This document shows positions 1 to 8,630 of a stretch of DNA of 64,000 nucleotides, in pieces. The notes beneath the pieces were generated by a model that was given only the letters and a program-made list of their open reading frames with translations, had not been told where the DNA came from and did no database searches. A program made the translations under genes and the position numbers. Origin of the DNA: Paenibacillus terrigena DSM 21567 (GTDB lineage Bacteria; Bacillota; Bacilli; Paenibacillales; Paenibacillaceae). The stretch lies in assembly GCF_000374845.1 (NCBI RefSeq), contig NZ_KB895419.1, positions 248,001 through 312,000 on the forward strand, written 5' to 3'. How positions within the stretch are numbered: position 1 is the first letter of the stretch; each line of letters starts with the position of its first letter.

Positions 1-245
1 GGGACTTTCTGCGGAAGATCCAGTTCATATGATCGGAGGATATGTTCCGGGATATTTTTTAGCTCGGGTATAATGCTTTGCTCTACTTTGTTCACATCGC
101 ACAACCCTTGGCAATAAACCAGATGGACTGCACGGTCTGATTTAGACAAAGTAACCGTCATCTTAATGACGTCTGAGCTCGAACCGAATAGTTTTGATAG
201 CGCATCCTCAAACGGGTGAGATTCCTTCTGACCATACCCATTCAT
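1..245 (-). CDS. GerA-family spore germination protein, N-terminal part (cut by window edge)
   Basis: Only the first 81 codons are inside the window. The ATG at 245-243 overlaps the stop of the upstream permease gene in an ATGA arrangement, which fixes the start and implies translational coupling. The visible protein has the look of the soluble N-terminal domain of GerA-type receptor subunits: a short polar start, then a segment reading VYCQGLCD followed by KVEQSIIPEL. GerA subunits sit in the spore inner membrane and form nutrient receptors with GerB permeases and GerC lipoproteins. The order permease then GerA differs from the common A-B-C order. The specific receptor (germinant) cannot be inferred. 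Confidence 0.8.
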   Translation of the reverse strand, partial: MNGYGQKESHPFEDALSKLFGSSSDVIKMTVTLSKSDRAVHLVYCQGLCDVNKVEQSIIPELKNIPEHILRSYELDLPQKV

Positions 246-1336
246 GATGTTACTTTCCCCTTTCGATAGGCCAAGCTAATCAGCCCCGTTATAACGACAG
301 AAAAAATCACAATTCCCCAAATAGAAAAGGGAAGAACATAAGCAGATATCATTTTCAGAAAGAACTGGTCGCTAATAGGAATGGCTGTGAACAGTACAGC
401 ACCTAAAAAAATACATCCGAGCACCCAAGCCTTCACCTTAGGGCTTTGAATTTGGAAAACATCGAGAAACAGGAACATGGTCAGAGATATTCTTAGAAAG
501 GCCCCACTGAACCACTGGTATACGCTTAAAAAGTCCAAATGCTCAATGTATCGACCAATCGTCAATAATCTCCATTCTTCAAATGCGGGATATCGGAGCT
601 TACCAGCCTCGTCCGCACCAAACTCAGCAATTGCGCCAATGATCGGACCCATGGTGAGACCCAAGATAATCAGGATCATAATCATAAAGGAAAGATATGA
701 CAGTTGCGACTTGATGTGGTGTTGCAAAAAGAAGAGCATAATGACCTCTACAAAGCCGACTCCTGCATACATGGCTCCTCCCCAAACTGGCTGCATTCCA
801 TGCTCAAGTATTGGTTTTAATAAGGAATAATCCTTATGAGGCGTATTGGATATCATGATAAAAAAGCCCAAAACAACGACAAAGGGCAGCAATATGCTGG
901 CGGTATTAGCGAGAGAATAAATACCCATGTAAGCATTTAGTGCAGAAATCAATAAAAATATGCTGGAAAGTACCAATATGGGCGTCTCCGGAGCGAAGGT
1001 GAGATGGATCCAATAGACGGTGTCTCTGGTCGTAAACATACAGATAACAAGCAGATATACCCCGGCTGCTGCCGCAAACATGTGGCCCACGAAGGGATGA
1101 TAAGCTTTGGCCAGCCATTCGAAAAGATGCTGTTTATTGATTTTGGTGATGCCGATGTGCAGAATAAAAATCCAAATCAACGCACATGCGCCTGCCAGCA
1201 GTACCGAAATCCAGGCGTCACGTTTAGCTGCGTCCAATATGATAGGAATAATAATGACATGATTTAGAAGGCCTGTACTCAGCATAATGATCATAACGGA
1301 CTGTATAAATGAAATTTTTGTTTTTATTTTCCTCAA
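242..1336 (-). CDS. GerAB/ArcD/ProY-type spore germination permease
   Basis: This is a 364-residue, strongly hydrophobic protein with about ten predicted membrane segments and the family-like N-terminus KISFIQSVMIIMLSTGLLNH. GerB proteins are amino-acid-permease-like subunits of germinant receptors in the spore inner membrane. The family and the coupled GerA gene immediately downstream support the call. The start is odd: the only upstream in-frame standard start is a TTG directly touching an AGGAGG, with no spacer. The real start may be an ATA or ATT a few codons later, about 9-21 nt from the Shine-Dalgarno, so the first 5-10 residues are uncertain. Confidence 0.88.
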   Translation of the reverse strand: MRKIKTKISFIQSVMIIMLSTGLLNHVIIIPIILDAAKRDAWISVLLAGACALIWIFILHIGITKINKQHLFEWLAKAYHPFVGHMFAAAAGVYLLVICMFTTRDTVYWIHLTFAPETPILVLSSIFLLISALNAYMGIYSLANTASILLPFVVVLGFFIMISNTPHKDYSLLKPILEHGMQPVWGGAMYAGVGFVEVIMLFFLQHHIKSQLSYLSFMIMILIILGLTMGPIIGAIAEFGADEAGKLRYPAFEEWRLLTIGRYIEHLDFLSVYQWFSGAFLRISLTMFLFLDVFQIQSPKVKAWVLGCIFLGAVLFTAIPISDQFFLKMISAYVLPFSIWGIVIFSVVITGLISLAYRKGKVTS

Positions 1337-1503
1337 CCTCCTAAAAAAACGTATCGCTTCTCCACATTTATCATGGCATTTTATAGAAGATTTATTCTCC
1401 AGCTTTTGTCATATTATCAATGCCATACCGAATGAGAGAGCAACATTTCGAAAATCGCCTTGTGATATAACTAAAAATGACATTCACATAAGGAGATGAG
1501 AGA

Positions 1504-2268
1504 ATGGGTAGGTTGAAAGGTAAAGTAGCTTTAGTAACTGGTGCAAGCAGGGGGATAGGAAGAGGTATCGCGCTTCGATTAGCAGAAGAAGGTGCAGTCG
1601 TGGCGGTACACTACGGAAGAAGACATCATGCGGCAGCGGAAGTTGTCCAACAAATCGAGCAAAACGGAGGATCGGCATTCACGCTTGGTGCTGATTTGAG
1701 TTTAATTAATGGTATTAATAATTTATATGATAAATTAGATGATGTCCTACGGGAACGCACAGGTGATCATCGGTTTGATATTCTAGTGAATAACGCTGGC
1801 ATCGGGCAAATTTTAACCATGGAAGAGGCAACGGAAAATTCTTTTGACGAGGTGATGAACATGAATGTCAAAGGGCCGTTTTTTATTACGAAGCAAGCTT
1901 TGCCGCGTCTGAAGGATGGTGGGCGTATTATCAATATTTCATCGTTCGTTACACGCGTGGCATCACCGAGTGTTTTCACCTATAGCATGTCCAAAGGTGC
2001 AATTGACACGTTAACACTTGCCTTGGCTAAGCAGCTTGGGAGCCGCAAGATTACAGTGAATGCCATTCAACCAGGCATTATCAATACAGAGATGAACGCC
2101 GGTACCTTGCAGGATCTAGGCGGTCAGAAATATGCCGCTGGCTTGTCAACCTTCAACAGATGGGGAGAGCCAGAAGATATCGCAGATATCGCAGCCTTTC
2201 TTGCATCTGAAGACAGTCGTTGGGTAACCGGTCAATGCATTGATGCAAGTGGTGGATCTCATCTATAA
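1504..2268 (+). CDS. Short-chain dehydrogenase/reductase (classical SDR)
   Basis: This 254-residue protein has the complete classical SDR signature: the nucleotide-binding TGASRGIG at residues 12-19, NNAG at 96-99, catalytic Ser146/147, and the YxxxK motif at Tyr160-Lys164. The size is normal. It would use NAD(P)H to reduce or oxidise a carbonyl or alcohol; the closest general look is 3-oxoacyl-ACP reductase or glucose-1-dehydrogenase-like proteins, but substrate cannot be read from sequence. A good Shine-Dalgarno (AAGGAGATGAGAGA) precedes the ATG. It is transcribed divergently from the germination genes and ends at a strong terminator, so it is probably monocistronic. Confidence 0.9.
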   Translation: MGRLKGKVALVTGASRGIGRGIALRLAEEGAVVAVHYGRRHHAAAEVVQQIEQNGGSAFTLGADLSLINGINNLYDKLDDVLRERTGDHRFDILVNNAGIGQILTMEEATENSFDEVMNMNVKGPFFITKQALPRLKDGGRIINISSFVTRVASPSVFTYSMSKGAIDTLTLALAKQLGSRKITVNAIQPGIINTEMNAGTLQDLGGQKYAAGLSTFNRWGEPEDIADIAAFLASEDSRWVTGQCIDASGGSHL

Positions 2269-2274
2269 TACGGA

Positions 2275-2327
2275 GGGCTCTAGAACCTAGCGTAAACGCT
2301 AGGCTTTAGAGCCCTTTGTTTTTTTAT
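2275..2327 (+). terminator. Rho-independent terminator after the SDR gene
   Basis: A long stem of about 17 bp, beginning GGGCTCTAGAACCTAGCG and closed by a TAAA loop, is followed by a T-rich run. It lies between convergent genes and could act for both. Confidence 0.88.
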
Positions 2328-2341
2328 TTCCGATGATCAAT

Positions 2342-2746
2342 TCAGCCTGCTGCCCAGACATCCAATTCAATCTTCAATGCTGGTAATCCTAATCCTTGAA
2401 CGTAAGCAATGGTCATAGATGGGGGAGTGGGGCCAAATACACGGTTCCAAATGTCATAGAAATGATCCCAATCGATTTCTTCTGTAGCCCAGATGTTAAC
2501 CTTAACGACGTGATCAGGAGTTAATTGTTGAGAGGTAAGAATATCAACAATATTGTTCATTGTATTGGTGACTTGTAGATTGAACGTCTCGGGGATCTGC
2601 CCGTCTTTATCGATCCCGATTTGACCGGAAAATACATACATCTCCGCATTCCGGCTAATTTTCGTTACATGGCTGTAGCTGCCTACAGGTTTGGCAATAT
2701 TGTCAGGATTCGAACGTTGTATGATAGGTTGACGATTGTTCATCAT
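2342..2746 (-). CDS. RidA/YjgF/YER057c/UK114 family protein
   Basis: The 134-residue length and pattern match the RidA family: SGQIGID near residue 40, the NIVDILTSQQLTPDHVVKVNIW region, and a C-terminal segment ending in LPALKIELDVWAAG. RidA proteins are small trimeric cytosolic enzymes that hydrolyse reactive enamine/imine intermediates from PLP enzymes; some subfamilies do other deaminations. The usual C-terminal Arg of the canonical imine deaminase motif is not obvious here, so the archetypal RidA activity is not assured. The start has an AAGGAG about 9 nt upstream. It stands alone, convergent with the SDR gene. Confidence 0.85.
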   Translation of the reverse strand: MMNNRQPIIQRSNPDNIAKPVGSYSHVTKISRNAEMYVFSGQIGIDKDGQIPETFNLQVTNTMNNIVDILTSQQLTPDHVVKVNIWATEEIDWDHFYDIWNRVFGPTPPSMTIAYVQGLGLPALKIELDVWAAG

Positions 2747-2992
2747 GTGAATGTTCTCCTTTTCGTTAGGAAGTAATGAAGTGACAATCAGTCAACCATT
2801 CTAGAAAAAGACAGCTGTAGAATACCCAATCCCCGAAGACAAGCTTTTAATGGATCTCTTTTTCATTGGGTAACCCTCCTATATTGATAAGAAATTTATA
2901 GTAGAACAGGATCATTATACCATAGAACGCTGGTTTTTTAACGCCGTTGTAGTACAATGGTAGCCATGAAAAGAAGCGGAGGTTATGTTGCC

Positions 2993-3598
2993 ATGATTAA
3001 TTCCTACATACCAGCATCCATTGATAAGCTTACCATCATGAATGAGCCGGCTCATTGGCGTGTTACAAATGATTCTCTACTCATCCAATCGAAACCCGAA
3101 ACGGATTTCTGGTTGAAAACCCATTACGACTTTGAAGTGATGAACGGTCATGTCTTGTACGAGTCCGTTACGACGGATTTCATCGCCGAGATTTCGCTTA
3201 GCATGGAGCCTGTGTCAACCTATGATCAAGCGGGACTGTTCGTGATGGTATCGGATTCCTGCTGGTTGAAGACGTCACTTGAGTACATCCCAGTTGGTCC
3301 GTCACATCTAGGGGCTGTCGTTACCAATCACGGTTATTCGGACTGGTCTACGAGGAACTATGACAATGCACTTGTGACGCAGCCGTTGGCATTTCGTGTT
3401 GAACGGAAAGGTAGCGATTATACCCTATTAACTAAAACCCCAGGTAACCCTGAGGCGTGGGAGCAGATCCGAATCGCTCATTTACACGAAGATCCACATC
3501 GTAATCCTGTAAAAGTGGGTATCTACTGCTGCAGCCCAACCGCACAAGGCGGTGGTTTCGAGACGCGCTTCCACTCCTTTACCATTGAAGAGAAATAA
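2993..3598 (+). CDS. DUF1349 family protein (concanavalin-like fold)
   Basis: The protein (201 residues from the preferred start) resembles DUF1349 proteins, annotated as 'regulation of enolase protein 1-like': a jelly-roll beta protein with SKPETDFWLKTHYDF, DQAGLFVMVSDSCWLKTSLEY and VGIYCCSPTAQGGGFETRF blocks. The molecular function of the family is not established; the fold suggests carbohydrate binding. I chose the ATG at 2993 because GGAGG lies 10 nt upstream; an earlier in-frame ATG at 2957 has no ribosome site. No signal peptide is visible, so it is probably cytosolic. No operon partner is evident. Confidence 0.82.
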   Translation: MINSYIPASIDKLTIMNEPAHWRVTNDSLLIQSKPETDFWLKTHYDFEVMNGHVLYESVTTDFIAEISLSMEPVSTYDQAGLFVMVSDSCWLKTSLEYIPVGPSHLGAVVTNHGYSDWSTRNYDNALVTQPLAFRVERKGSDYTLLTKTPGNPEAWEQIRIAHLHEDPHRNPVKVGIYCCSPTAQGGGFETRFHSFTIEEK

Positions 3599-3685
3599 GG
3601 CGAGAAGCTAGCAAGCCGCAACGGGATCAGTAAGCTCCGATATGTTTTTATATGGTATTGAAGCTGCTTAAAGGAGATCATGACG

Positions 3686-4600
3686 ATGGTACAAGAAGAT
3701 CAAAAGTTTTACACATTGGTTCATCGAATGAATACAGCGTGGCAGTTGCTACGCACATGGGTGTTAAAAGGAGGGATTTCCGCACAGGTAACGGGGCTTG
3801 AAATCTTGCAATCTGATGGACACATCATCAAGTTGATCGTTCGTGAGCATGGCGATCTCGATTTACAACGCAATCCACATCTCGCTGCAGATGAATTCAA
3901 GCTCTTGAACCTATTGCATTCCGAGAGCGTAGCTGTACCGAAGCCTTATTACTTGGTTCCAGATGGAGAACTATTCATCAAACCCGCTTTAGTTATAGAA
4001 TTCATTGAAGGTAAGACGAACTTCGCACCTTCCAATATGAACGAATATACATATCAACTCGCAGTCGCGTTATCACAACTTCATCGTATCGATTGCTCCT
4101 GCGTGGACGTATCTTTTCTGCCGCAGCAAATTGAGAATTACAATATATTGCTAGTAAAAGATTTATTACGCATGGATAGCTTACTGAATAATTCGGATAC
4201 GCTCGAAAAGATCCATTCCTTTTTGCGATCGCCATCATGCAATAAAGTTGCCATCCTCCATGGAGATTTTTGGTCAGGTAATTTATTGTGGAACAATGGC
4301 CAGCTAATCTCGTTAATTGACTGGGAAGATGCAGCAGTAGGTGATCCGTTAGCGGATCTAGCCAATGGTCGTCTAGAAATTCTTTTCCATTTCGGAGAGG
4401 ATGCTATGAATTGCTTCACGAATCATTATCAAGCCATGATGCCGACAGTTGATTATTCGCATTTAGCCTATTGGGATGTATTCGCTGCATTACGCCTATG
4501 TAGATTTTCCGAATGGGGCTTAGATGAAGAGACCGTTAAAATGATGCATGATAAATACAGATTTTTTGTATCTCAGGCTATTAATAGGTTAATATCCTAA
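3686..4600 (+). CDS. APH-type phosphotransferase (aminoglycoside/choline kinase fold)
   Basis: The protein (about 304 residues) carries the APH-fold catalytic loop HGDFWSGNLLWN and the metal-binding IDWEDAAVGDP, followed by LADLAN, as in aminoglycoside, choline and homoserine kinases. It would transfer phosphate from ATP to a small hydroxylated molecule. Substrate is unknown and resistance should not be assumed. The ATG at 3686 is preferred because AAGGAG is 9 nt upstream; the ATG at 3680 would leave only 3 nt. It follows the DUF1349 gene by about 90 nt on the same strand and may share its transcript. Confidence 0.87.
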   Translation: MVQEDQKFYTLVHRMNTAWQLLRTWVLKGGISAQVTGLEILQSDGHIIKLIVREHGDLDLQRNPHLAADEFKLLNLLHSESVAVPKPYYLVPDGELFIKPALVIEFIEGKTNFAPSNMNEYTYQLAVALSQLHRIDCSCVDVSFLPQQIENYNILLVKDLLRMDSLLNNSDTLEKIHSFLRSPSCNKVAILHGDFWSGNLLWNNGQLISLIDWEDAAVGDPLADLANGRLEILFHFGEDAMNCFTNHYQAMMPTVDYSHLAYWDVFAALRLCRFSEWGLDEETVKMMHDKYRFFVSQAINRLIS

Positions 4601-4608
4601 GAAGAGCT

Positions 4609-4638
4609 GCCTCCATGACTGACATGGAGGTGTGTTTA
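4609..4638 (+). terminator. Hairpin after the phosphotransferase gene
   Basis: An 8-9 bp stem (CCTCCATG / CATGGAGG) with a 5-nt loop is followed by only a weak T-rich run, so termination may be partial. Confidence 0.6.
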
Positions 4639-4734
4639 TGTTGATTTAGGAAAAGTACGAAATTGGACCTTAGACAATTCAGACTATTCGGGTATACAAT
4701 ATAAGGAATGAAAGAAGCAGGGAGAGAATGCCAT

Positions 4735-5925
4735 ATGTACTCGATTCAATCGGATCCGTTTGTAAGGAACGAACGTGAACATGCGATAGCTTTAAGATCT
4801 GAGAAGCTTGCTGAGATATTGGAACAACACGCTTCCTTGCATGATCGTGAAGGGTCATTTCCTTTTGAAAATTTTGAACATTTGAAGGAAGCAGGTTATT
4901 TAGCACTAACCGTGCCGCAGGAATTCGGTGGTGAAGAAGCGTCCTTGTATGAGATGATCCTTGCCCAAGAACGGCTTGCCAAGGGGGACGGATCAACGGC
5001 GCTCGCTTTAGGCTGGCATGTCAGTCAGGTACTCCAGTTACGTATTAAACAGTCGTGGCCGCGGGAATTGTACGCTGATTTTTGCAGAAGAGCTGTCGAA
5101 GACGGGGCGATGATCAACCAATTTGCGAGTGAGCCTGCTACAGGCAGCCCAAGCCGTGGAGGGCGACCTCTGACCACCGCTTTACGGACGGAAAACGGCT
5201 ATCTATTGTCCGGCCGTAAAACATTCAGTTCACTGATTCCGATTTTGGATCAATTTACTGTCACTGCATTTGTAGAAGATGAAGAACGGACTGGCACGTT
5301 TTACGTACGAAAAGGCCCGGGGGTAAGCATAGATGAGACCTGGGATACGTTAGGTATGCGTGGGACTGGAAGTCATGATCTGGTGCTTGATGCAGTATTT
5401 GTGCCAGTAGAGCATAGAATCGATATCTGTGAGAACGAAGGAGCGGTAAGTCCGGGTATGTCTGATCACGGCGGAGGGCTCCTGCATGTCCCCGCTTGTT
5501 ATCTTGGGATTGCCTGGGCTGCACGGAATTTTGCGGTGAAGTTTGCAACGGAATATCGTCCCAACAGCTTACCCGGCCCGATTGCGGAGTTGCCCCATAT
5601 CCAGCAGAAAATCGGAGAAATGGAATCTGAACGCATTACAGCGCGCACATTGCTCTATAGTGTTGCCGATCGCTGGGATCGACTACCATCAGAGCGGGCA
5701 GCGATGAAGCCGGAGCTTGGGCTAGCCAAGACAATAGCGACGAACTCCGCTATGCGGATTGTTGATCTAGCGATGCGTGTTGTGGGCGGATCAAGTCTAT
5801 CGCGCAGTTTGCCACTGGAACGTATGTACCGCGATGTCCGCGCTGGACTTCATAATCCCCCGATGGATGATACTGTTATAGCGATGTTAGCGCAGCGAGC
5901 GATTCGCGAAGCGTCGTCTTCATAA
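4735..5925 (+). CDS. Acyl-CoA dehydrogenase family flavoprotein
   Basis: The protein (396 residues from 4735) shows the acyl-CoA dehydrogenase architecture: helical N-terminal domain, a beta domain with FASEPATGSPSRGG and TLGMRGTGSHDLVLD, and a C-terminal helical domain ending with the VVGGSSLSRSLPLERMYRDVRAG region typical of the FAD/acyl site. These FAD enzymes oxidise acyl-CoA thioesters or, in the DszC/SfnB-like branch, act as flavin-dependent monooxygenases. The sequence has the flavour of the latter branch, but I cannot assign the reaction. The start at 4735 has GGGAGAG upstream; the in-frame ATG at 4708 lies in what looks like promoter sequence. It appears monocistronic. Confidence 0.86.
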   Translation: MYSIQSDPFVRNEREHAIALRSEKLAEILEQHASLHDREGSFPFENFEHLKEAGYLALTVPQEFGGEEASLYEMILAQERLAKGDGSTALALGWHVSQVLQLRIKQSWPRELYADFCRRAVEDGAMINQFASEPATGSPSRGGRPLTTALRTENGYLLSGRKTFSSLIPILDQFTVTAFVEDEERTGTFYVRKGPGVSIDETWDTLGMRGTGSHDLVLDAVFVPVEHRIDICENEGAVSPGMSDHGGGLLHVPACYLGIAWAARNFAVKFATEYRPNSLPGPIAELPHIQQKIGEMESERITARTLLYSVADRWDRLPSERAAMKPELGLAKTIATNSAMRIVDLAMRVVGGSSLSRSLPLERMYRDVRAGLHNPPMDDTVIAMLAQRAIREASSS

Positions 5926-5950
5926 AATCGTATCGAAATTGAAACAAGAG

Positions 5951-5987
5951 TTAAGACCCGTCGGTTCAATCCGAAGGGTCTTCTTAC
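5951..5987. terminator. Bidirectional terminator between convergent genes
   Basis: An AAGACCC / GGGTCTT stem with T-rich flanks sits between the acyl-CoA dehydrogenase gene and the leftward TPR gene. Confidence 0.75.
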
Positions 5988-5997
5988 ATTTTACGTG

Positions 5998-6507
5998 CTA
6001 TTCAGCTTTTTCATCAAGATCTTCCGTGTAAGCCAAAATACCTCGTTTAAAGTAATGAAGCTTTTCATCCGTGGTGGTCTCCATTAAATTCGTGATCAGC
6101 AGCTCAACACTTTCCTTGTAGCTATGACTGTTGTAGAGTGCCATGGCGAGAAATACTTGAATGGCTCGATTCTCTGGGAATTCCTTAGTACCTCTGCGCA
6201 GCGTCTCTACCGCTTGTTCGTAGAACCCCCAATAGCGATATGTACTTCCCAAGCCCATGAGACATCTCTCCAAATCCGGCCCCGATATGCCCCGCTCTAG
6301 TGCTCGCTCATAAAAAGGTATGGCCTCACGACCCAAGCCAGAATTGTCATGCGCGATCCCGGTTTGATAGTTGATCTCCGCATCATCCGGATGATCGGCA
6401 AGTAGTTCTAACAAGTCCCTCCGAACCTCACTTAAAATCTCTTGATCTTGCTTAGATCGTCCTTCTTCGCGCCGTTCAATAAGCTTCTTCAAATCGTCTC
6501 TAGACAT
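5998..6507 (-). CDS. Tetratricopeptide repeat (TPR) protein
   Basis: This small soluble protein has about three TPR motifs: blocks around DDAEINYQTGIAHDNSGLGR, then LMGLGSTYRYWGFYEQAVET, then IQVFLAMALYNSHSYKESVE. It resembles the TPR_5 group of short Bacillota proteins. TPRs mediate protein-protein contacts, and no enzymatic motif is seen. I prefer the ATG at 6507, which has a purine-rich GGGGAAAG upstream; an in-frame ATG at 6525 lacks a ribosome site. Length about 169 residues. It is divergent from the serine hydrolase across a 300-nt intergenic region in which I see no other gene. Confidence 0.8.
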   Translation of the reverse strand: MSRDDLKKLIERREEGRSKQDQEILSEVRRDLLELLADHPDDAEINYQTGIAHDNSGLGREAIPFYERALERGISGPDLERCLMGLGSTYRYWGFYEQAVETLRRGTKEFPENRAIQVFLAMALYNSHSYKESVELLITNLMETTTDEKLHYFKRGILAYTEDLDEKAE

Positions 6508-6809
6508 ATACTTTCCCCATTCCATTGTTTGGAAGTTAGTTAAGATGAGATCATCTTACCATAGATGGGCATAACCGAGGATATTGATTATCCCAACAAC
6601 ATACTCAACTTGTCTAATGAATATAATGCATCAAATCCTTGTGCGACGAGTGGCAAGATCCATAAATGAGGGTAGAAAGAGCTGGCAGATTGTGTAGAAA
6701 ATAATCATAAACGATATTAAACCTATTTATATCATTTGCGCCGTTTTAGAATTGAATTAATGCGTGACGGACAATAATATCAACGAACTGATCGAAGGGG
6801 GAGCCAGAA

Positions 6810-8171
6810 ATGCAAGAATATCAACAGATAACAGAACAACTGGACTTATTGCTGAGTGACTATATGAAACGTGACATCGCCACTGCTGGCATGGCCGTAG
6901 GCATCGTATATCATGGGCAGCCGATCTATGCGAAAGGCTTCGGGGTGAAGAGCAAAGAAACAGGGGAGCCTGTTGACGGAAACACCTTGTTTCATATGGC
7001 TTCTATATCCAAAACATACGTGGCTACTGCTATCATGCAGTTGGTAGAGCAAGGAAAAGTAGCTCTTGATGAGAAGGTTCTATCGTACTTGCCTTATTTC
7101 TCATTGCAGGACGAGCGCTATCGCGATATTACAGTGAGGGATCTGCTCAGCCACACATCAGGAATGCCGGATGAGGATGATTATGAATGGGATCGCCCGC
7201 AGTTCGATGATGGAGCGCTCGAACGATATGTTCGCGGCATCTCCAACCATCAATTGATGTGGGAACCAGGCATCGGCAAATATGCTTATAGCAATATCGC
7301 ATTTGAGATCCTTGGCGATCTGATTGCCAAAGTATCCGGCGTCTCTTTTGAGCAATACATGAAAGAGAATATTCTAAATCCACTAGGGATGAACAGCAGC
7401 AGCTTTTTCAAGCCAAGTGTCAACGAGCAGTTATTGGCAACACCGCATATTATGGGGATGAGTCCGCAGTTCGGGGCCAAGGTCAGCAGTGTATTCCCAT
7501 ATAATCGTGCCCATGGTCCAAGCTCAACGCTGTTGACTAGTGCTGCAGAATCCTGCAAATATGCGATGGCTTACTTGAACGGAGGCTGTGCGGACGAAGC
7601 GAGGATTCTGCAAGAGTCCAGCGTGAAGAAGGTATGGGAAGAAATTGCACCGGCTGGTGACTTTGGTTACTTCCGTCATATCGGTCTGGGTTGGTTCATG
7701 GGGCAGTATAGAGGGTTTGATGCCAAAGCTCATTCAGGGATGGATACTGGTTTTTGCTCCAATTTGGTTATTTTACCTGAGAAGGGGATAGCGGTTACCA
7801 TCATGTTCAATACGGACTACCTCGGACTCGATTCGGTCAACAATGCTATTCTGGATATATTGTTAGGAGAGCAAGTTCGGGTCATTCCGCGTTCACTCAC
7901 CATGCATGTGACTGGTATTTTGGCTGCAGAAGGCATTGCGGCTGCTGTGAACGAGCACAAGTCTAGTATGGATCAACGGACAACTCTGGGGTTTGTCCCC
8001 GCGGAGAATGATTATAGCTACCGTTACATCGCTCAGAGTCTCCTTAATCATGGTGACCCAATTCATGCAGCGAAGGTCTTGGAATTAGCTATCCAAATCG
8101 ATCCGGATGCAGAAGACCTTCGGTTGATGTTGAATCAAGTGGTTAATCCATCTAGGAATTCCATGAATTAA
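6810..8171 (+). CDS. Serine hydrolase, class C beta-lactamase-like fold
   Basis: This 453-residue protein has the class C beta-lactamase/DD-peptidase motifs: Ser65-x-x-Lys68 in HMASISKTY and Tyr160-x-Asn162 in KYAYSNIAF, plus the HTSGMP motif near residue 115. The last 100 residues look like a TPR-like tail (HGDPIHAAKVLELAIQIDPDAEDLRLM). The family covers esterases, D-aminopeptidases and peptidoglycan-related enzymes; beta-lactam hydrolysis cannot be claimed. There is no signal peptide, so a cytosolic esterase or peptidase role is likelier than a penicillinase. GAAGGGGGAGCC upstream is a good ribosome site. Confidence 0.87.
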   Translation: MQEYQQITEQLDLLLSDYMKRDIATAGMAVGIVYHGQPIYAKGFGVKSKETGEPVDGNTLFHMASISKTYVATAIMQLVEQGKVALDEKVLSYLPYFSLQDERYRDITVRDLLSHTSGMPDEDDYEWDRPQFDDGALERYVRGISNHQLMWEPGIGKYAYSNIAFEILGDLIAKVSGVSFEQYMKENILNPLGMNSSSFFKPSVNEQLLATPHIMGMSPQFGAKVSSVFPYNRAHGPSSTLLTSAAESCKYAMAYLNGGCADEARILQESSVKKVWEEIAPAGDFGYFRHIGLGWFMGQYRGFDAKAHSGMDTGFCSNLVILPEKGIAVTIMFNTDYLGLDSVNNAILDILLGEQVRVIPRSLTMHVTGILAAEGIAAAVNEHKSSMDQRTTLGFVPAENDYSYRYIAQSLLNHGDPIHAAKVLELAIQIDPDAEDLRLMLNQVVNPSRNSMN

Positions 8172-8180
8172 TTATCTGAA

Positions 8181-8212
8181 ATCCACGAGGAGAGGTCCTC
8201 GTGGATTTTTAC
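8181..8212 (+). terminator. Terminator of the serine hydrolase gene
   Basis: A perfect 10-bp stem (ATCCACGAGG... / CCTCGTGGAT) with a short loop is followed by TTTTTA. Confidence 0.9.
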
Positions 8213-8392
8213 TTAGTTCAGCAACCACAATGCAGGAACATTCGAAGGCTCCCAGCCAACCAAGGATGTATGATTTTGACGGCATTCATTGACGGATCCA
8301 TTATATGTCACTAACGTGCCAAAGGTATAGGCCGTGTTCGGTGCCCATGCCAGTGCAGTTGAAGCTGCAGAGTTTGTACAGTTTACCGCAGC
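8213..8392 (-). pseudogene. Remnant of a chitin-binding (CBM5/12, ChtBD3) domain
   Basis: Read leftwards there is an open stretch of 59 codons, closed by stops on both sides, that translates as a recognisable CBM5/12 module: AWAPNTAYTFGTLVTYNG, then ECRQNHTSLVGWEPSNVP and ALWLLN before the stop. The W-x-x-x-x-x-Y, V-x-Y-x-G and GWEPSNVPALW hallmarks are those of C-terminal chitin-binding domains of chitinases and lytic monooxygenases. No catalytic domain, start codon or ribosome site is present upstream on that strand. I read it as the last exposed piece of a lost secreted polysaccharide-binding enzyme. Confidence 0.72.
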
Positions 8393-8429
8393 TTAGTTAA
8401 CCTCTTAAATAACGAACTCGTGGCAAACA

Positions 8430-8457
8430 TTGACAAAATTACGTGTTATCTTATCTA
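8430..8457 (+). promoter_or_regulatory. Possible sigma-A promoter upstream of the phosphoesterase gene
   Basis: A TTGACA hexamer, 16-nt spacer and TATCTA hexamer fit a sigma-A promoter. It lies about 170 nt before the coding start, so it is only a candidate. The rest of the 8393-8630 interval shows nothing I recognise. Confidence 0.35.
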
Positions 8458-8630
8458 ATGAATATATATATCATGATGATAATGACTTCTGACAACGGTA
8501 CCTATGTATACCAGTTGAATTGCTGAGCTATCATGACAAACAGCATGCTGAACGCATCTAGTAGAGACCGCCATGTTCCATGGGAGGGAAGTGGCAGTTA
8601 TTTTTTTCATCATAGAACAGGAGAGAAATT

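Noticed and set aside
6810-8171. Beta-lactamase proper
   Set aside because: It has the SxxK and YxN motifs of the wider family but no signal peptide and a TPR-like tail, which fit an esterase or peptidase better.
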